NCBI GenBank assembly: GCA_902763685.1
Contig: CACWTF010000002.1
Span: 1-64,000, forward strand
Direction of reading: 5' to 3'
Length of the DNA stretch: 64,000 nt
Source of the DNA: a methanogenic archaeon
GTDB lineage: Archaea > Thermoplasmatota > Thermoplasmata > Methanomassiliicoccales > Methanomethylophilaceae
The translations under genes were made by a program, and so were the position numbers. Every line of letters begins with the position of its first letter. Position 1 is the first letter of the stretch. The notes beneath the pieces were generated by a model. The model was not told the DNA's origin and made no database searches. It saw nothing but the letters and a program-made list of their open reading frames with translations. Shown piece by piece: positions 35,801-43,594 of the stretch.

Positions 35801-36465
35801 CCTCCGACGGTATCACCCCTGATATCCTCGTCAACCCCCACGGTATCCCTTCCCGTATGACCGTTGGACACGTTCTCGAGATGATCGCAGGTAAGGTCGG
35901 ATCCATGGAGGCACGCACCATCGACGGTACCGCCTTCTCCGGAGAGTCCGAGGATTCCATCCGCGACGGACTCGTCAGGAACGGATTCGCAAGGTCCGGA
36001 AAAGAGATCATGTACGACGGAAGGACCGGACGCATGGTCGAGGCCGACATCTACACCGGTGTCATCTTCTACGAGAAGCTGCACCACATGGTATCCGGTA
36101 AGCTCCACTACAGGTCCAGGGGACCCGTGCAGATCCTTACCAGGCAGCCTACCGAGGGACGTTCCAGGCAGGGAGGTCTCAGGTTCGGAGAGATGGAGCG
36201 TGACTGTCTCATCGGTCACGGAGTGGCCATGGTCATCAAGGACCGTCTGCTCGACCAGTCCGACGGAACCCAGCAGTACATCTGCGGCAATCCGAACTGC
36301 GGACACATCGCAATCACCGACAGGACCGGACAGCGCTACTGTCCTGTCTGCCACGAAAGCACCAACATCCACCTTGTGCAGACATCCTACGCATTCAAGC
36401 TCCTCATGGACGAGCTTCTGTCGCTGGGTGTAGCCATGAGGCTTCAGCTGGGGGACTTATCATGA
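32818..36465 (+). CDS. rpoB: DNA-directed RNA polymerase subunit B, unsplit (RPB2-like)
   Basis: 1215 residues from TTG 32818 (a GTG at 32809 is the alternative). This is the full-length second largest subunit; many methanogens have it divided into B'' and B', Thermoplasmata do not. Conserved marks include [59 protein letters not shown], the hybrid-binding [16 protein letters not shown] and the C-terminal clamp zinc site CGNPNCGH ... YCPVCHE. A second cysteine set, CPCCGHAL ... CNWCHEKF near residues 684-722, is inserted just before [19 protein letters not shown], where eukaryotic RPB2 has only a short link. Coupled to rpoH and, by ATGA, to rpoA'. Confidence 0.96.
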   Translation: [1215 protein letters not shown]

Positions 36466-39458
36466 ACACTATCGACAAGAAAATCGGATCCATCAAGTTC
36501 TCCTGCATCTCCCCTGACGAGATCAGGAACATGTCCGCGGTGAAGATCATCACCGCCGACACCTATGATGATGAGGGTTACCCCATCCAGGGAGGACTCA
36601 TGGATTCCCGTATGGGAGTCATCGAGCCCGGACTCCGCTGTAAGACCTGCAACTGCAAGGTCGACGACTGTCCCGGACACTTCGGACACATCGAGCTTGC
36701 GATGCCCGTCATCCACGTCGGTTTCATCAAGGACATCAAGCTGATGCTGGAGTCCACCTGCTGCGTCTGCGGCAGGCTGATGCTTTCCGAAGAGGAGATC
36801 AAAGAGAGGATCGAGAGGATGAATGCCATCACCGACCTCGGCGGAGACACCATCGATCAGAAGAACTACAGTAAGGACACCGTCAAGGTGGCATCCAGCA
36901 GGGGAATCTGCCCCTACTGTAACGCTGAGCAGAGCAAGATCAAGCTCGACAAGCCCACCACCTTCAGGATCGTCAAGGACAACAACAAGCTGACCCCCAA
37001 GGAGGTCCGCGAGAGGCTCGAGAGGATCCCCGACGAGGACCTCAGGGCACTCGGAATGGACCCCGCCGTCTGCAGGCCCGAGTGGATGGTCCTCACCGCC
37101 CTTGCCGTTCCCCCCGTGACCGTCAGACCCTCCATCACCCTGGAGTCCGGAGACAGGTCCGAGGATGACCTCACCCACAAGCTGGTCGACGTGCTCAGGA
37201 TCAACCAGAGGCTCAGGGAGAACCGCGACGCCGGTGCACCCCAGCTCATCGTCGAGGATCTCTGGGAGCTCCTCCAGTACCACGTCACCACCTACTTCGA
37301 CAACCAGACCTCCGGAATCCCGCCCGCAAGGCACAGGTCCGGAAGGCCCCTCAAGACCCTCGCCCAGAGGCTCAAGGGTAAGGAGGGACGTTTCAGGTCC
37401 AACCTGTCCGGTAAGCGTGTGAACTTCTCCGCACGTACCGTCATCTCCCCCGACCCCAACCTCTCCATCAACGATGTGGGAGTACCCGTCAGGGCAGCCA
37501 GGGAACTCACCGTCCCCATGGCGGTCAACGAGCACAACATCGAGGACATGAGGCTGTTCGTCAAACGCGGACCCCTTGCCTTCGGCAGGTTCCTCAAAGA
37601 GGACGGCGACTACGACCTCGAGGCCGCACGCGAGTACGCCAGCAGGGAACTCTCCGACCTCGAGAAGGACACCGACTACCTCGCAGGAGTCAACTACATC
37701 TTCAGGGAGGACGGAAGGAGGATCAAGGTCACCCTCGAGAACGTCGAGACCGTGGCGGAGAACCTCAACGTCGGTTACACCATCGAGAGGCAGCTCGTCA
37801 ACGGCGACGTCGTCCTGTTCAACAGGCAGCCTTCGCTGCATAGGATGTCCATCATGGCCCACCGTGTCAGGATCATGCCCGGAAGGACCTTCAGGTTCAA
37901 CCTCACCGACTGTGCCCCCTACAACGCAGACTTCGACGGGGACGAGATGAACCTTCACGTCCTCCAGTCCGAGGAGGCCCGTGCCGAGGCACGCGTCATC
38001 ATGCAGGTACAGGAGAACATCCTGTCCCCCAGGTACGGAGGACCCATCATCGGAGGAATCCACGACCACATCTCCGGTTCCTACTTCCTCACCCACGGTA
38101 AGTACAACGAGGCCACCGGACAGATCGACGAGCCCAAGTTCGACCGCTACAGCGCGATGAACATCCTCTACAAACTCTCCGACTTCGGACTCGTGGACAA
38201 ATCCAAGGAGTACTTCGAAGAGCTCCGCAACGACCCCGAGGAGACCAAGCCCATCCCCGAGCCCAGCGGATACTACGAGAACGGAAAGCCCTACTGGACC
38301 GGTAAGGACCTGTTCTCTCTCGCACTTCCCAAGGACTTCAACATCACCTACAGGGCATCCGTCTGCCAGTGCGACCCCGGAAAGGGCTGCCGTGCCGGCG
38401 GAGTATGTCCCATGGACGGATACGTCAGGATCCGCAACGGAAAGCTGATCTCCGGAACCATCGACGAGAAGGGAGTCGGAAACAGCAAGGGTATGATCAT
38501 CGAGAAGGTCGCCCGCGACTACGGATCCGCCCGTGCAGCCAAGTTCCTCTACGACGCCACCAGGCTCGCTCTGGGAGCGGTCATGAACCACGGATTCTCC
38601 ACCGGTATCGGTGACGAGGACATCCCCGAGGAGGCCGTCAACCAGATCCAGGAGAACTCCAGGGAATGCATCAGGGCCGTCAGCGAGTATGTGGAGTCCT
38701 ACAGGGACCACACCCTCGACCAGATGCCCGGAAGGAGCATCAGGGAGACCCTCGAGGTGCTCGCACAGAGCAAACTCGGAGAGGCCCGTGGTCAGGCAGG
38801 AGAGATCGCAGGACAGTACCTCGGTATGTCCAACCCCGCGGTCATCATGGCCAAGACCGGAGCCCGTGGTTCGATGCTGAACCTGTCCCAGATGGCAGGA
38901 TGCGTCGGACAGCAGTCCGTCCGTGGTGAGAGGATCGCCAGGGGATACCTCGGCAGGACCCTCTCCCACTTCCACAGGGGAGACCTGGGAGCATACGCAA
39001 GGGGATTCTGTCTGAACTCCTACAAGTCCGGACTCACCCCCACCGAGTTCTTCTTCCACGCAATGGGAGGAAGGGAAGGACTCGTCGATACCGCGGTCCG
39101 TACCGCCAGGTCCGGATACATGCAGAGGCGTCTCGTCTCCGCACTCGAGGACCTCAAGCTCACCCTTGACGGAAGCATCAAGAACACCGTCGGTACCATC
39201 GTCCAGTTCAAATACGGAGAGGACGGAACCGACCCCTCCAGGGCAGTCCGCGGAAAGGCGGTCGATCTCAACGACCTGTTCTCCGAGGTGCTCGGCGACA
39301 AGGCCGACAGCGTCCTGAACGTCGACCAGAAGGAGAACCAGGGAGACGACTACGGATCCCGCGAGAAGGACCTCGAACAGTACGAGGATTACGATGACGA
39401 CGGTGACGAGGACAGCCTCGACAGCGACGACGGATCCGACTACGAGGGAGGTGAGTGA
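36462..39458 (+). CDS. rpoA1: DNA-directed RNA polymerase subunit A' (RPB1 N-terminal part)
   Basis: 998 residues, about 100 more than usual. It forms the clamp and active centre. The catalytic metal motif NADFDGDEMNLH is intact near residue 485. The N-terminal zinc site CKTCNCKVDDCPGHFGHIE is near 58-76 and CCVCGRLMLS/CPYCNAEQ follow. RFRSNLSGKRVNFSARTVISPDP and the bridge/trigger region PTEFFFHAMGGREGLVDTAVRTARSGYMQRRLV are canonical. The final 50 residues are an acidic tail (QYEDYDDDGDEDSLDSDDGSDYEGG region) not typical of A'. It starts by ATGA overlap with rpoB and ends just before rpoA''. Confidence 0.96.
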   Translation: MNTIDKKIGSIKFSCISPDEIRNMSAVKIITADTYDDEGYPIQGGLMDSRMGVIEPGLRCKTCNCKVDDCPGHFGHIELAMPVIHVGFIKDIKLMLESTCCVCGRLMLSEEEIKERIERMNAITDLGGDTIDQKNYSKDTVKVASSRGICPYCNAEQSKIKLDKPTTFRIVKDNNKLTPKEVRERLERIPDEDLRALGMDPAVCRPEWMVLTALAVPPVTVRPSITLESGDRSEDDLTHKLVDVLRINQRLRENRDAGAPQLIVEDLWELLQYHVTTYFDNQTSGIPPARHRSGRPLKTLAQRLKGKEGRFRSNLSGKRVNFSARTVISPDPNLSINDVGVPVRAARELTVPMAVNEHNIEDMRLFVKRGPLAFGRFLKEDGDYDLEAAREYASRELSDLEKDTDYLAGVNYIFREDGRRIKVTLENVETVAENLNVGYTIERQLVNGDVVLFNRQPSLHRMSIMAHRVRIMPGRTFRFNLTDCAPYNADFDGDEMNLHVLQSEEARAEARVIMQVQENILSPRYGGPIIGGIHDHISGSYFLTHGKYNEATGQIDEPKFDRYSAMNILYKLSDFGLVDKSKEYFEELRNDPEETKPIPEPSGYYENGKPYWTGKDLFSLALPKDFNITYRASVCQCDPGKGCRAGGVCPMDGYVRIRNGKLISGTIDEKGVGNSKGMIIEKVARDYGSARAAKFLYDATRLALGAVMNHGFSTGIGDEDIPEEAVNQIQENSRECIRAVSEYVESYRDHTLDQMPGRSIRETLEVLAQSKLGEARGQAGEIAGQYLGMSNPAVIMAKTGARGSMLNLSQMAGCVGQQSVRGERIARGYLGRTLSHFHRGDLGAYARGFCLNSYKSGLTPTEFFFHAMGGREGLVDTAVRTARSGYMQRRLVSALEDLKLTLDGSIKNTVGTIVQFKYGEDGTDPSRAVRGKAVDLNDLFSEVLGDKADSVLNVDQKENQGDDYGSREKDLEQYEDYDDDGDEDSLDSDDGSDYEGGE
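39447..39454 (+). promoter_or_regulatory. Strong Shine-Dalgarno site of rpoA''
   Basis: GGAGGTGA, a full match to the anti-Shine-Dalgarno core, five bases before ATG 39460. It lies inside the 3' end of rpoA' and codes for its last Glu-Gly-Gly-Glu residues. Confidence 0.7.
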
Positions 39459-39459
39459 A

Positions 39460-40971
39460 ATGGCAAAGAAAGATACTAAAGCAGCCCTTATGAAGAGGGG
39501 CATCAGCGAGGAGGTTGCCACCGTTCTCATCGAGAACTTCAACTCCCTCGGCGAGATCGCCTCCGCCGGCATCGAGGGACTCGACGCCGTCGGAATCGAG
39601 AGCGAGGTCGCAGAGAAGGTCCTTGCCAGCCTCGGCAACACCGCCCGCAAGAGCAAGAAGCCCGCACTCAAGGCAGCCGCGGAGTCCGCACCTGCCGAGG
39701 AAGAGGCCGTTCCCGAGGGTCCCCGCGAGGAGTACACCGGGAAGCAGCATGTCAACACCGAGACCGAGCAGAAACTGTTCGACATCGCGGAGAAGAACGG
39801 CGTGACCCTTCCCAAGAAGGTCGTCTTCGACATCGCCGAGAGGATCGACAAGGCCGCGGACAAGTCCATCTTCGACGACGCGACCTGCGAGAAACTCATC
39901 GTCCGTGCAGGCGAGATGTATGACAGCCACAAGATGTGCCAGAACGAGTCCGCAGGAGTCATGGCGGCACACTCCATCGGAGAGCCCGGTACCCAGATGA
40001 ACCTGCGTACCTTCCACTTCGCGGGAGTCGCATCCGTGTCCGTTACCCAGGGTCTTCCCCGTCTCATCGAGATCGTGGATGCCAGGCGTGACCCCAGCAC
40101 CCCTTCGATGATCATTCCCCTCACCGGCCTCGCCGCTGAGGACGAATCCCTCGCGAAGCACGTGGCTTACAACATCGAGACCACCAAGCTCCGCAACGTC
40201 GCGACCATCGAGACGGATATCACCAACCTCCGTCTCATCATCATCCCCGACGCCAGGAGCATGGACAAACACGATCTCACCCTCGACGACCTCGTCGACG
40301 CACTCAGCAAGATCAAGGCCGTCCGCGGCCTGGTCCAGAAATGCCCCGCATTCGACACCGACTCTCCCAACGCAGTCGACACCAACCTCGTGATCAACTC
40401 CGATCCCGAGGGAGAGGCACCCTACGCCAAACTGCAGGAGATGCACGATGCCATCGAGAACGCGAGGATCAAGGGCGTCGACAAGATCAAGAGGGCACTG
40501 ATCGAGCAGGACAGCAAGACCGGAAAGTACCGCATCATCACCGAAGGAAGCAATCTGAAGGATATCCTCAACGTCGAGTACGTCGACAAGGATAACGTCA
40601 TGACCAACTCCATCATCGAGATCGCGGACGTCTTCGGAATCGAAGCAGCCAGGAACTCGATCATCCACGAGGCTACATCCACCCTCGGCAACGCAGGACT
40701 CGACGTCGACGTCAGGCACATCATGCTCGTCGCCGACCTGATGACCAACGACGGAACCGTCAGGGCCATCGGAAGGAACGGAGTTTCCGGAAAGAAGTCC
40801 TCCGTCCTCGCCAGGGCAGCATTCGAGATCACCGCCGCCCATCTGCTGCACGCAGCGATGGTCGGAGAGGTGGACAGGCTCGAAGGAGTAACCGAAAACA
40901 TCATCGTAGGTCAGCCGGTGACCTTAGGAACCGGAGCAGTCAAACTAGTTTACGATCCCAAGAAGAACTAA
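39460..40971 (+). CDS. rpoA2: DNA-directed RNA polymerase subunit A'' (RPB1 C-terminal part) with N-terminal HhH-like extension
   Basis: 503 residues, roughly 100 longer than the usual A''. The polymerase part begins around residue 115 and shows QNESAGVMAAHSIGEPGTQMNLRTFHFAGVA, GLPRLIEIVDARRDPSTP and the end TENIIVGQPVTLGTGAVKLVYDP. The first 60 residues (MKRGISEEVATVLIENFNSLGEI ... GIESEVAEKVLASLG) look like a tandem helix-hairpin-helix module, followed by an Ala/Lys/Glu-rich linker. Similar additions may exist in other Thermoplasmata; their job is not known to me. One base separates the gene from the A' stop, and it has the best SD site of the operon. Confidence 0.95.
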   Translation: MAKKDTKAALMKRGISEEVATVLIENFNSLGEIASAGIEGLDAVGIESEVAEKVLASLGNTARKSKKPALKAAAESAPAEEEAVPEGPREEYTGKQHVNTETEQKLFDIAEKNGVTLPKKVVFDIAERIDKAADKSIFDDATCEKLIVRAGEMYDSHKMCQNESAGVMAAHSIGEPGTQMNLRTFHFAGVASVSVTQGLPRLIEIVDARRDPSTPSMIIPLTGLAAEDESLAKHVAYNIETTKLRNVATIETDITNLRLIIIPDARSMDKHDLTLDDLVDALSKIKAVRGLVQKCPAFDTDSPNAVDTNLVINSDPEGEAPYAKLQEMHDAIENARIKGVDKIKRALIEQDSKTGKYRIITEGSNLKDILNVEYVDKDNVMTNSIIEIADVFGIEAARNSIIHEATSTLGNAGLDVDVRHIMLVADLMTNDGTVRAIGRNGVSGKKSSVLARAAFEITAAHLLHAAMVGEVDRLEGVTENIIVGQPVTLGTGAVKLVYDPKKN

Positions 40972-40987
40972 AGGGGGAAAATGAAAA

Positions 40988-41272
40988 ATGAGCGAAGAAA
41001 TCGACATCAGCAAAGCATTGAAAGCAGCCATCTCCACCGGTAAGGTAGAGTTCGGAGTAGACCAGACCGAGAAGGCCGTCAAGGCCGGCAAGGCACAGAT
41101 GATCGTTGTGTCATCCAACTGCCCTGCAGAGGCACTCGTCAAAGCCAAGGACGTGAAGGTTCACGTCTACAGCGGAAACAACATGGAGCTCGGCGCTCTG
41201 TGCGGAAAGCCTTTCTCCGTATCCGCTCTTGTCATCCTTGATAAGGGTACTTCCAACATCCTTAACCTGTGA
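40988..41272 (+). CDS. rpl30e: Ribosomal protein L30e
   Basis: 94 residues. An L7Ae/L30e-fold RNA-binding protein of the large subunit, here in its usual position behind rpoA''. Conserved text: GKVEFGVDQTEKAVKAGKAQMIVVSSNCPAE and VYSGNNMELGALCGKPFSVSALVILDKG. The spacer of 16 bases carries AAAGGGGG as a ribosome-binding site. Confidence 0.95.
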   Translation: MSEEIDISKALKAAISTGKVEFGVDQTEKAVKAGKAQMIVVSSNCPAEALVKAKDVKVHVYSGNNMELGALCGKPFSVSALVILDKGTSNILNL

Positions 41273-41277
41273 TTGCC

Positions 41278-41706
41278 ATGGCAGCGGATATCGTACTAAC
41301 GGAGGACACCCTTCGCTACATCGCACTGTTCCAGCAGCTGACCCACACCAACGCGGTCGACTGCATGGAGACCGAGGACAAGCTCGTCTTCGTCGTCGAG
41401 AAAGGGCAGGGTAACATCGCCGTAGGAAAGAAAGGAGAGCATGTCATCAAACTCAAGGACATGACCGGGAAGAACATCCAGGTAGTCGAGTACTCCGAGG
41501 ATCCCCAGCAGTTCGTGATGAACGTGTTCCACATCTACGGGCCTCAGAAGGTCGTTATCGAGCAGCGCGGTAACATTACTCACGCCACCGTCACGGTGGA
41601 TCCCAAACTCAAAGGACGTGCCATCGGCAAGTCGGGAAAGAACCTGCGCATCGCCAGGGACATCGTGAACAGACATCACGATATCCAGAGCATCAGCGTG
41701 GACTGA
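41278..41706 (+). CDS. nusA: NusA-like transcription elongation/termination factor (archaeal KH protein)
   Basis: 142 residues from ATG 41278 (the frame is open a little upstream). Archaeal NusA has only the two KH domains of bacterial NusA. Visible here are the first KH with VFVVEKGQGNIAVGKKGEHVIKLKDMTGK and the second with KLKGRAIGKSGKNLRIARDIVNRHHDI; both contain the GxxG loops (VGKKG, IGKSG) that bind RNA. It is the last gene of the operon in this genome, as a stem-loop follows and the next gene is convergent; the customary S12, S7 and elongation factor genes are not here. Confidence 0.94.
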   Translation: MAADIVLTEDTLRYIALFQQLTHTNAVDCMETEDKLVFVVEKGQGNIAVGKKGEHVIKLKDMTGKNIQVVEYSEDPQQFVMNVFHIYGPQKVVIEQRGNITHATVTVDPKLKGRAIGKSGKNLRIARDIVNRHHDIQSISVD

Positions 41707-41734
41707 GTTCACAGTTCCATAAACCTCTTACACC

Positions 41735-41752
41735 ATCCCCCGGTGGGGGGAT
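41735..41752. terminator. Stem-loop ending the RNA polymerase operon
   Basis: ATCCCCC and GGGGG(G)AT form a 7-bp stem with a 4-base loop, followed by ATTTACCCTTTTTAATTT. It lies between convergent nusA and the radical SAM gene, and may stop both. Confidence 0.65.
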
Positions 41753-41763
41753 ATTTACCCTTT

Positions 41764-42825
41764 TTAATTTATTGGGGTCCTCTCGACTTCGAGACGGTCC
41801 TCGGTAGGATATTCCTCGATGATGTAACACCTGAATTGGAGCTCTATTCCAATTTCCTCAAGTATCCATGGGGCGATTTCCAGCCTGTTACGGTCGGAAT
41901 CTATGAACATGAGTTCGTCTGGCACATCGTAGGCCTCCTTCAGGAAGGCGGCAGCTGCGGGCAGGTCCTTGGCATAGATGACCCCCTTCAGAAGGGTGCC
42001 GTCATCCGTTATGACATCGTATTCTTTTGCGATATGTTCCGCCCTGCGGATGAGCCTGTTCCTGAGCTGGACGCTGTCCTTGAAGGTGGACGAGCAGAAA
42101 TGGATCCTGTAATCGGGGTACTTCTCGAGGATGTGTATCGCCACCTCCTCAGAACCCAGGACAGCGGACGACAGTTCGTCCTTGATCTGGTAGTTCTGTT
42201 CCCCCATCATCCCCCAGTTGCTCTCGGAGAATTCGAGTTCGTTGAGGTTCATGAACTTCAGACCGGCACCGAAGGCGTATTCCACCAGGGCACCGAGCTC
42301 CTTCTCCTTGCCGGGAAGGGCGGGTACCTCGATACCGACATCCATCCCCGTTCCGTCGATGACCGCTTTGAGCTCGGTGGTCTCCATCCTCTCCCAGAGG
42401 GATTCCACCGGATGGTACCTGATCTCGTCGAGTCCGGCCTCCTCCAGTTTCCTGGCGTTCTCGAGACTGATGACCGAGGTGTACATGTGGATGTGATGTC
42501 CTTTTCCGAACCTCTCCTTGAGAAGGCGGATGTAATGGATCGCCCTGTCGAGTTTCATCGAGGGGTCGCCGCCGGTGATGCCAGTACCCTCCGCTTCCAT
42601 GGCTAGGGCTTCCGCGATGACCTCCTCGTCGCTTCCGATCCTGCCCTCGTTCGCGTAGACGACGTCCTTCCCCTTCTTCTCGGCGGATACGGGACAGTAG
42701 AAGCATCCCGCGTTGCATACGCCGGTGATCAGGAGCACCATCTTCGAGCCTTTCACGCAGTACTTGCAGCCTTCTGCCAGTTCTCCGTTGGCGGCGGATC
42801 CGGAATCGAACCTCTGAAAGGTCAT
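41764..42825 (-). CDS. Radical SAM protein, COG2108-like, unknown substrate
   Basis: 353 residues. The radical SAM cluster motif is CNAGCFYCP (CX3CX2C, Cys37/41/44), preceded by a further CKYC pair (Cys20, Cys23) that may bind metal or substrate. GTGITGGDPSMKLDRAI near 80 and HIHMYTSVIS near 112 are typical of the SAM barrel. The C-terminal part (residues about 255-353) is specific to this archaeal family, which as far as I know is uncharacterised. It is divergent from pyrF across 49 bases; no functional hint comes from that. The similarity to pyruvate formate-lyase activase-like proteins is only general. Confidence 0.82.
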   Translation of the reverse strand: MTFQRFDSGSAANGELAEGCKYCVKGSKMVLLITGVCNAGCFYCPVSAEKKGKDVVYANEGRIGSDEEVIAEALAMEAEGTGITGGDPSMKLDRAIHYIRLLKERFGKGHHIHMYTSVISLENARKLEEAGLDEIRYHPVESLWERMETTELKAVIDGTGMDVGIEVPALPGKEKELGALVEYAFGAGLKFMNLNELEFSESNWGMMGEQNYQIKDELSSAVLGSEEVAIHILEKYPDYRIHFCSSTFKDSVQLRNRLIRRAEHIAKEYDVITDDGTLLKGVIYAKDLPAAAAFLKEAYDVPDELMFIDSDRNRLEIAPWILEEIGIELQFRCYIIEEYPTEDRLEVERTPIN

Positions 42826-42874
42826 GTCTTTCCATTCTCGCGAATGTTAAATAAGGTTTTGCCGATGGACACGC

Positions 42875-43522
42875 ATGAGAAAGAGTTCACGTCTGATTTT
42901 GGCGCTTGACGAAACCGACGAGAAGAAGGCACTGGCGATCGCGGAATCCGTCTCCGGTATAGTCGATGCCATCAAGATCAACTGGCCCCTGGTGCTTTCC
43001 GCCGGTCCCGAGATGATCACCAAGCTCTCGAAGTATTCCGACGTGATCTGCGACTTCAAGGTAGCTGACATCCCCAACACGGTCCGTCTCATCGTCGAGA
43101 ATTCCGTGGCCCGCGGCGCCGCGGCGGTCATCGTCCACGCATTCCCCGGCAGCGATTCCCTCGCGGAGGCCGTCAAGGCCGCCGGAGACAAGGCCGCAAT
43201 CTATGCCGTGACCGAGATGAGCCACCCCGGAGGAAAGGAGTTCACCGCCCCCAACGCCGAGCGTCTGGCACAGGTGGGTGTGGACTGCAACGTCAGGGGT
43301 TTCATCGCTCCCGCCACGCGTCCCGAGCGCATCGCCGCCATCAGGAAGATCATCGGCGACAGGGAGATCCTCTCCCCCGGCGTAGGTGCACAGGGCGGTT
43401 CCGCATCCGAGGCGATCAAGGCCGGCGCCGACTACGTCATAGTCGGACGTGCAATTTACAAATCCGACGACCCCCGTAAGGTCGCAGAGGACATAGCCAG
43501 CGAGATAAAATCGGTCCTCTAA
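42875..43522 (+). CDS. pyrF: Orotidine 5'-phosphate decarboxylase
   Basis: 215 residues, usual archaeal length. It converts OMP to UMP. The catalytic charge network is visible in DFKVADIPNT (Asp60, Lys62, Asp65), together with LALDETD at the start, the AIKINWPLVL strand and the phosphate-binding SPGVGAQGG and ADYVIVGRAIYKSDDP near the C-terminus. TATA-like TGTTAAATAAGG is about 30 bases upstream. The gene stands alone; no other pyrimidine gene is in the window apart from thyX. Confidence 0.96.
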   Translation: MRKSSRLILALDETDEKKALAIAESVSGIVDAIKINWPLVLSAGPEMITKLSKYSDVICDFKVADIPNTVRLIVENSVARGAAAVIVHAFPGSDSLAEAVKAAGDKAAIYAVTEMSHPGGKEFTAPNAERLAQVGVDCNVRGFIAPATRPERIAAIRKIIGDREILSPGVGAQGGSASEAIKAGADYVIVGRAIYKSDDPRKVAEDIASEIKSVL

Positions 43523-43553
43523 TGGAAAATACATCCAAACCTTTTCCTTTTCC

Positions 43554-43580
43554 CTTATATATTATAATTAAAACCTATAA
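43554..43580 (+). promoter_or_regulatory. Promoter of the AglB-like giant gene
   Basis: CTTATATATTATAATTAAAA includes the TATA box (about 43555-43564), 31-40 bases before the ATG at 43595; a second AT box CCTATAAATA follows. The strong, long AT-run differs from most promoters in the window. Confidence 0.55.
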
Positions 43581-43594
43581 ATACAGAATCGCGC

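Noticed and set aside
36444-40124. Long minus-strand frame opposite rpoA' and rpoA''
   Set aside because: Antisense shadow of two undoubted polymerase genes.
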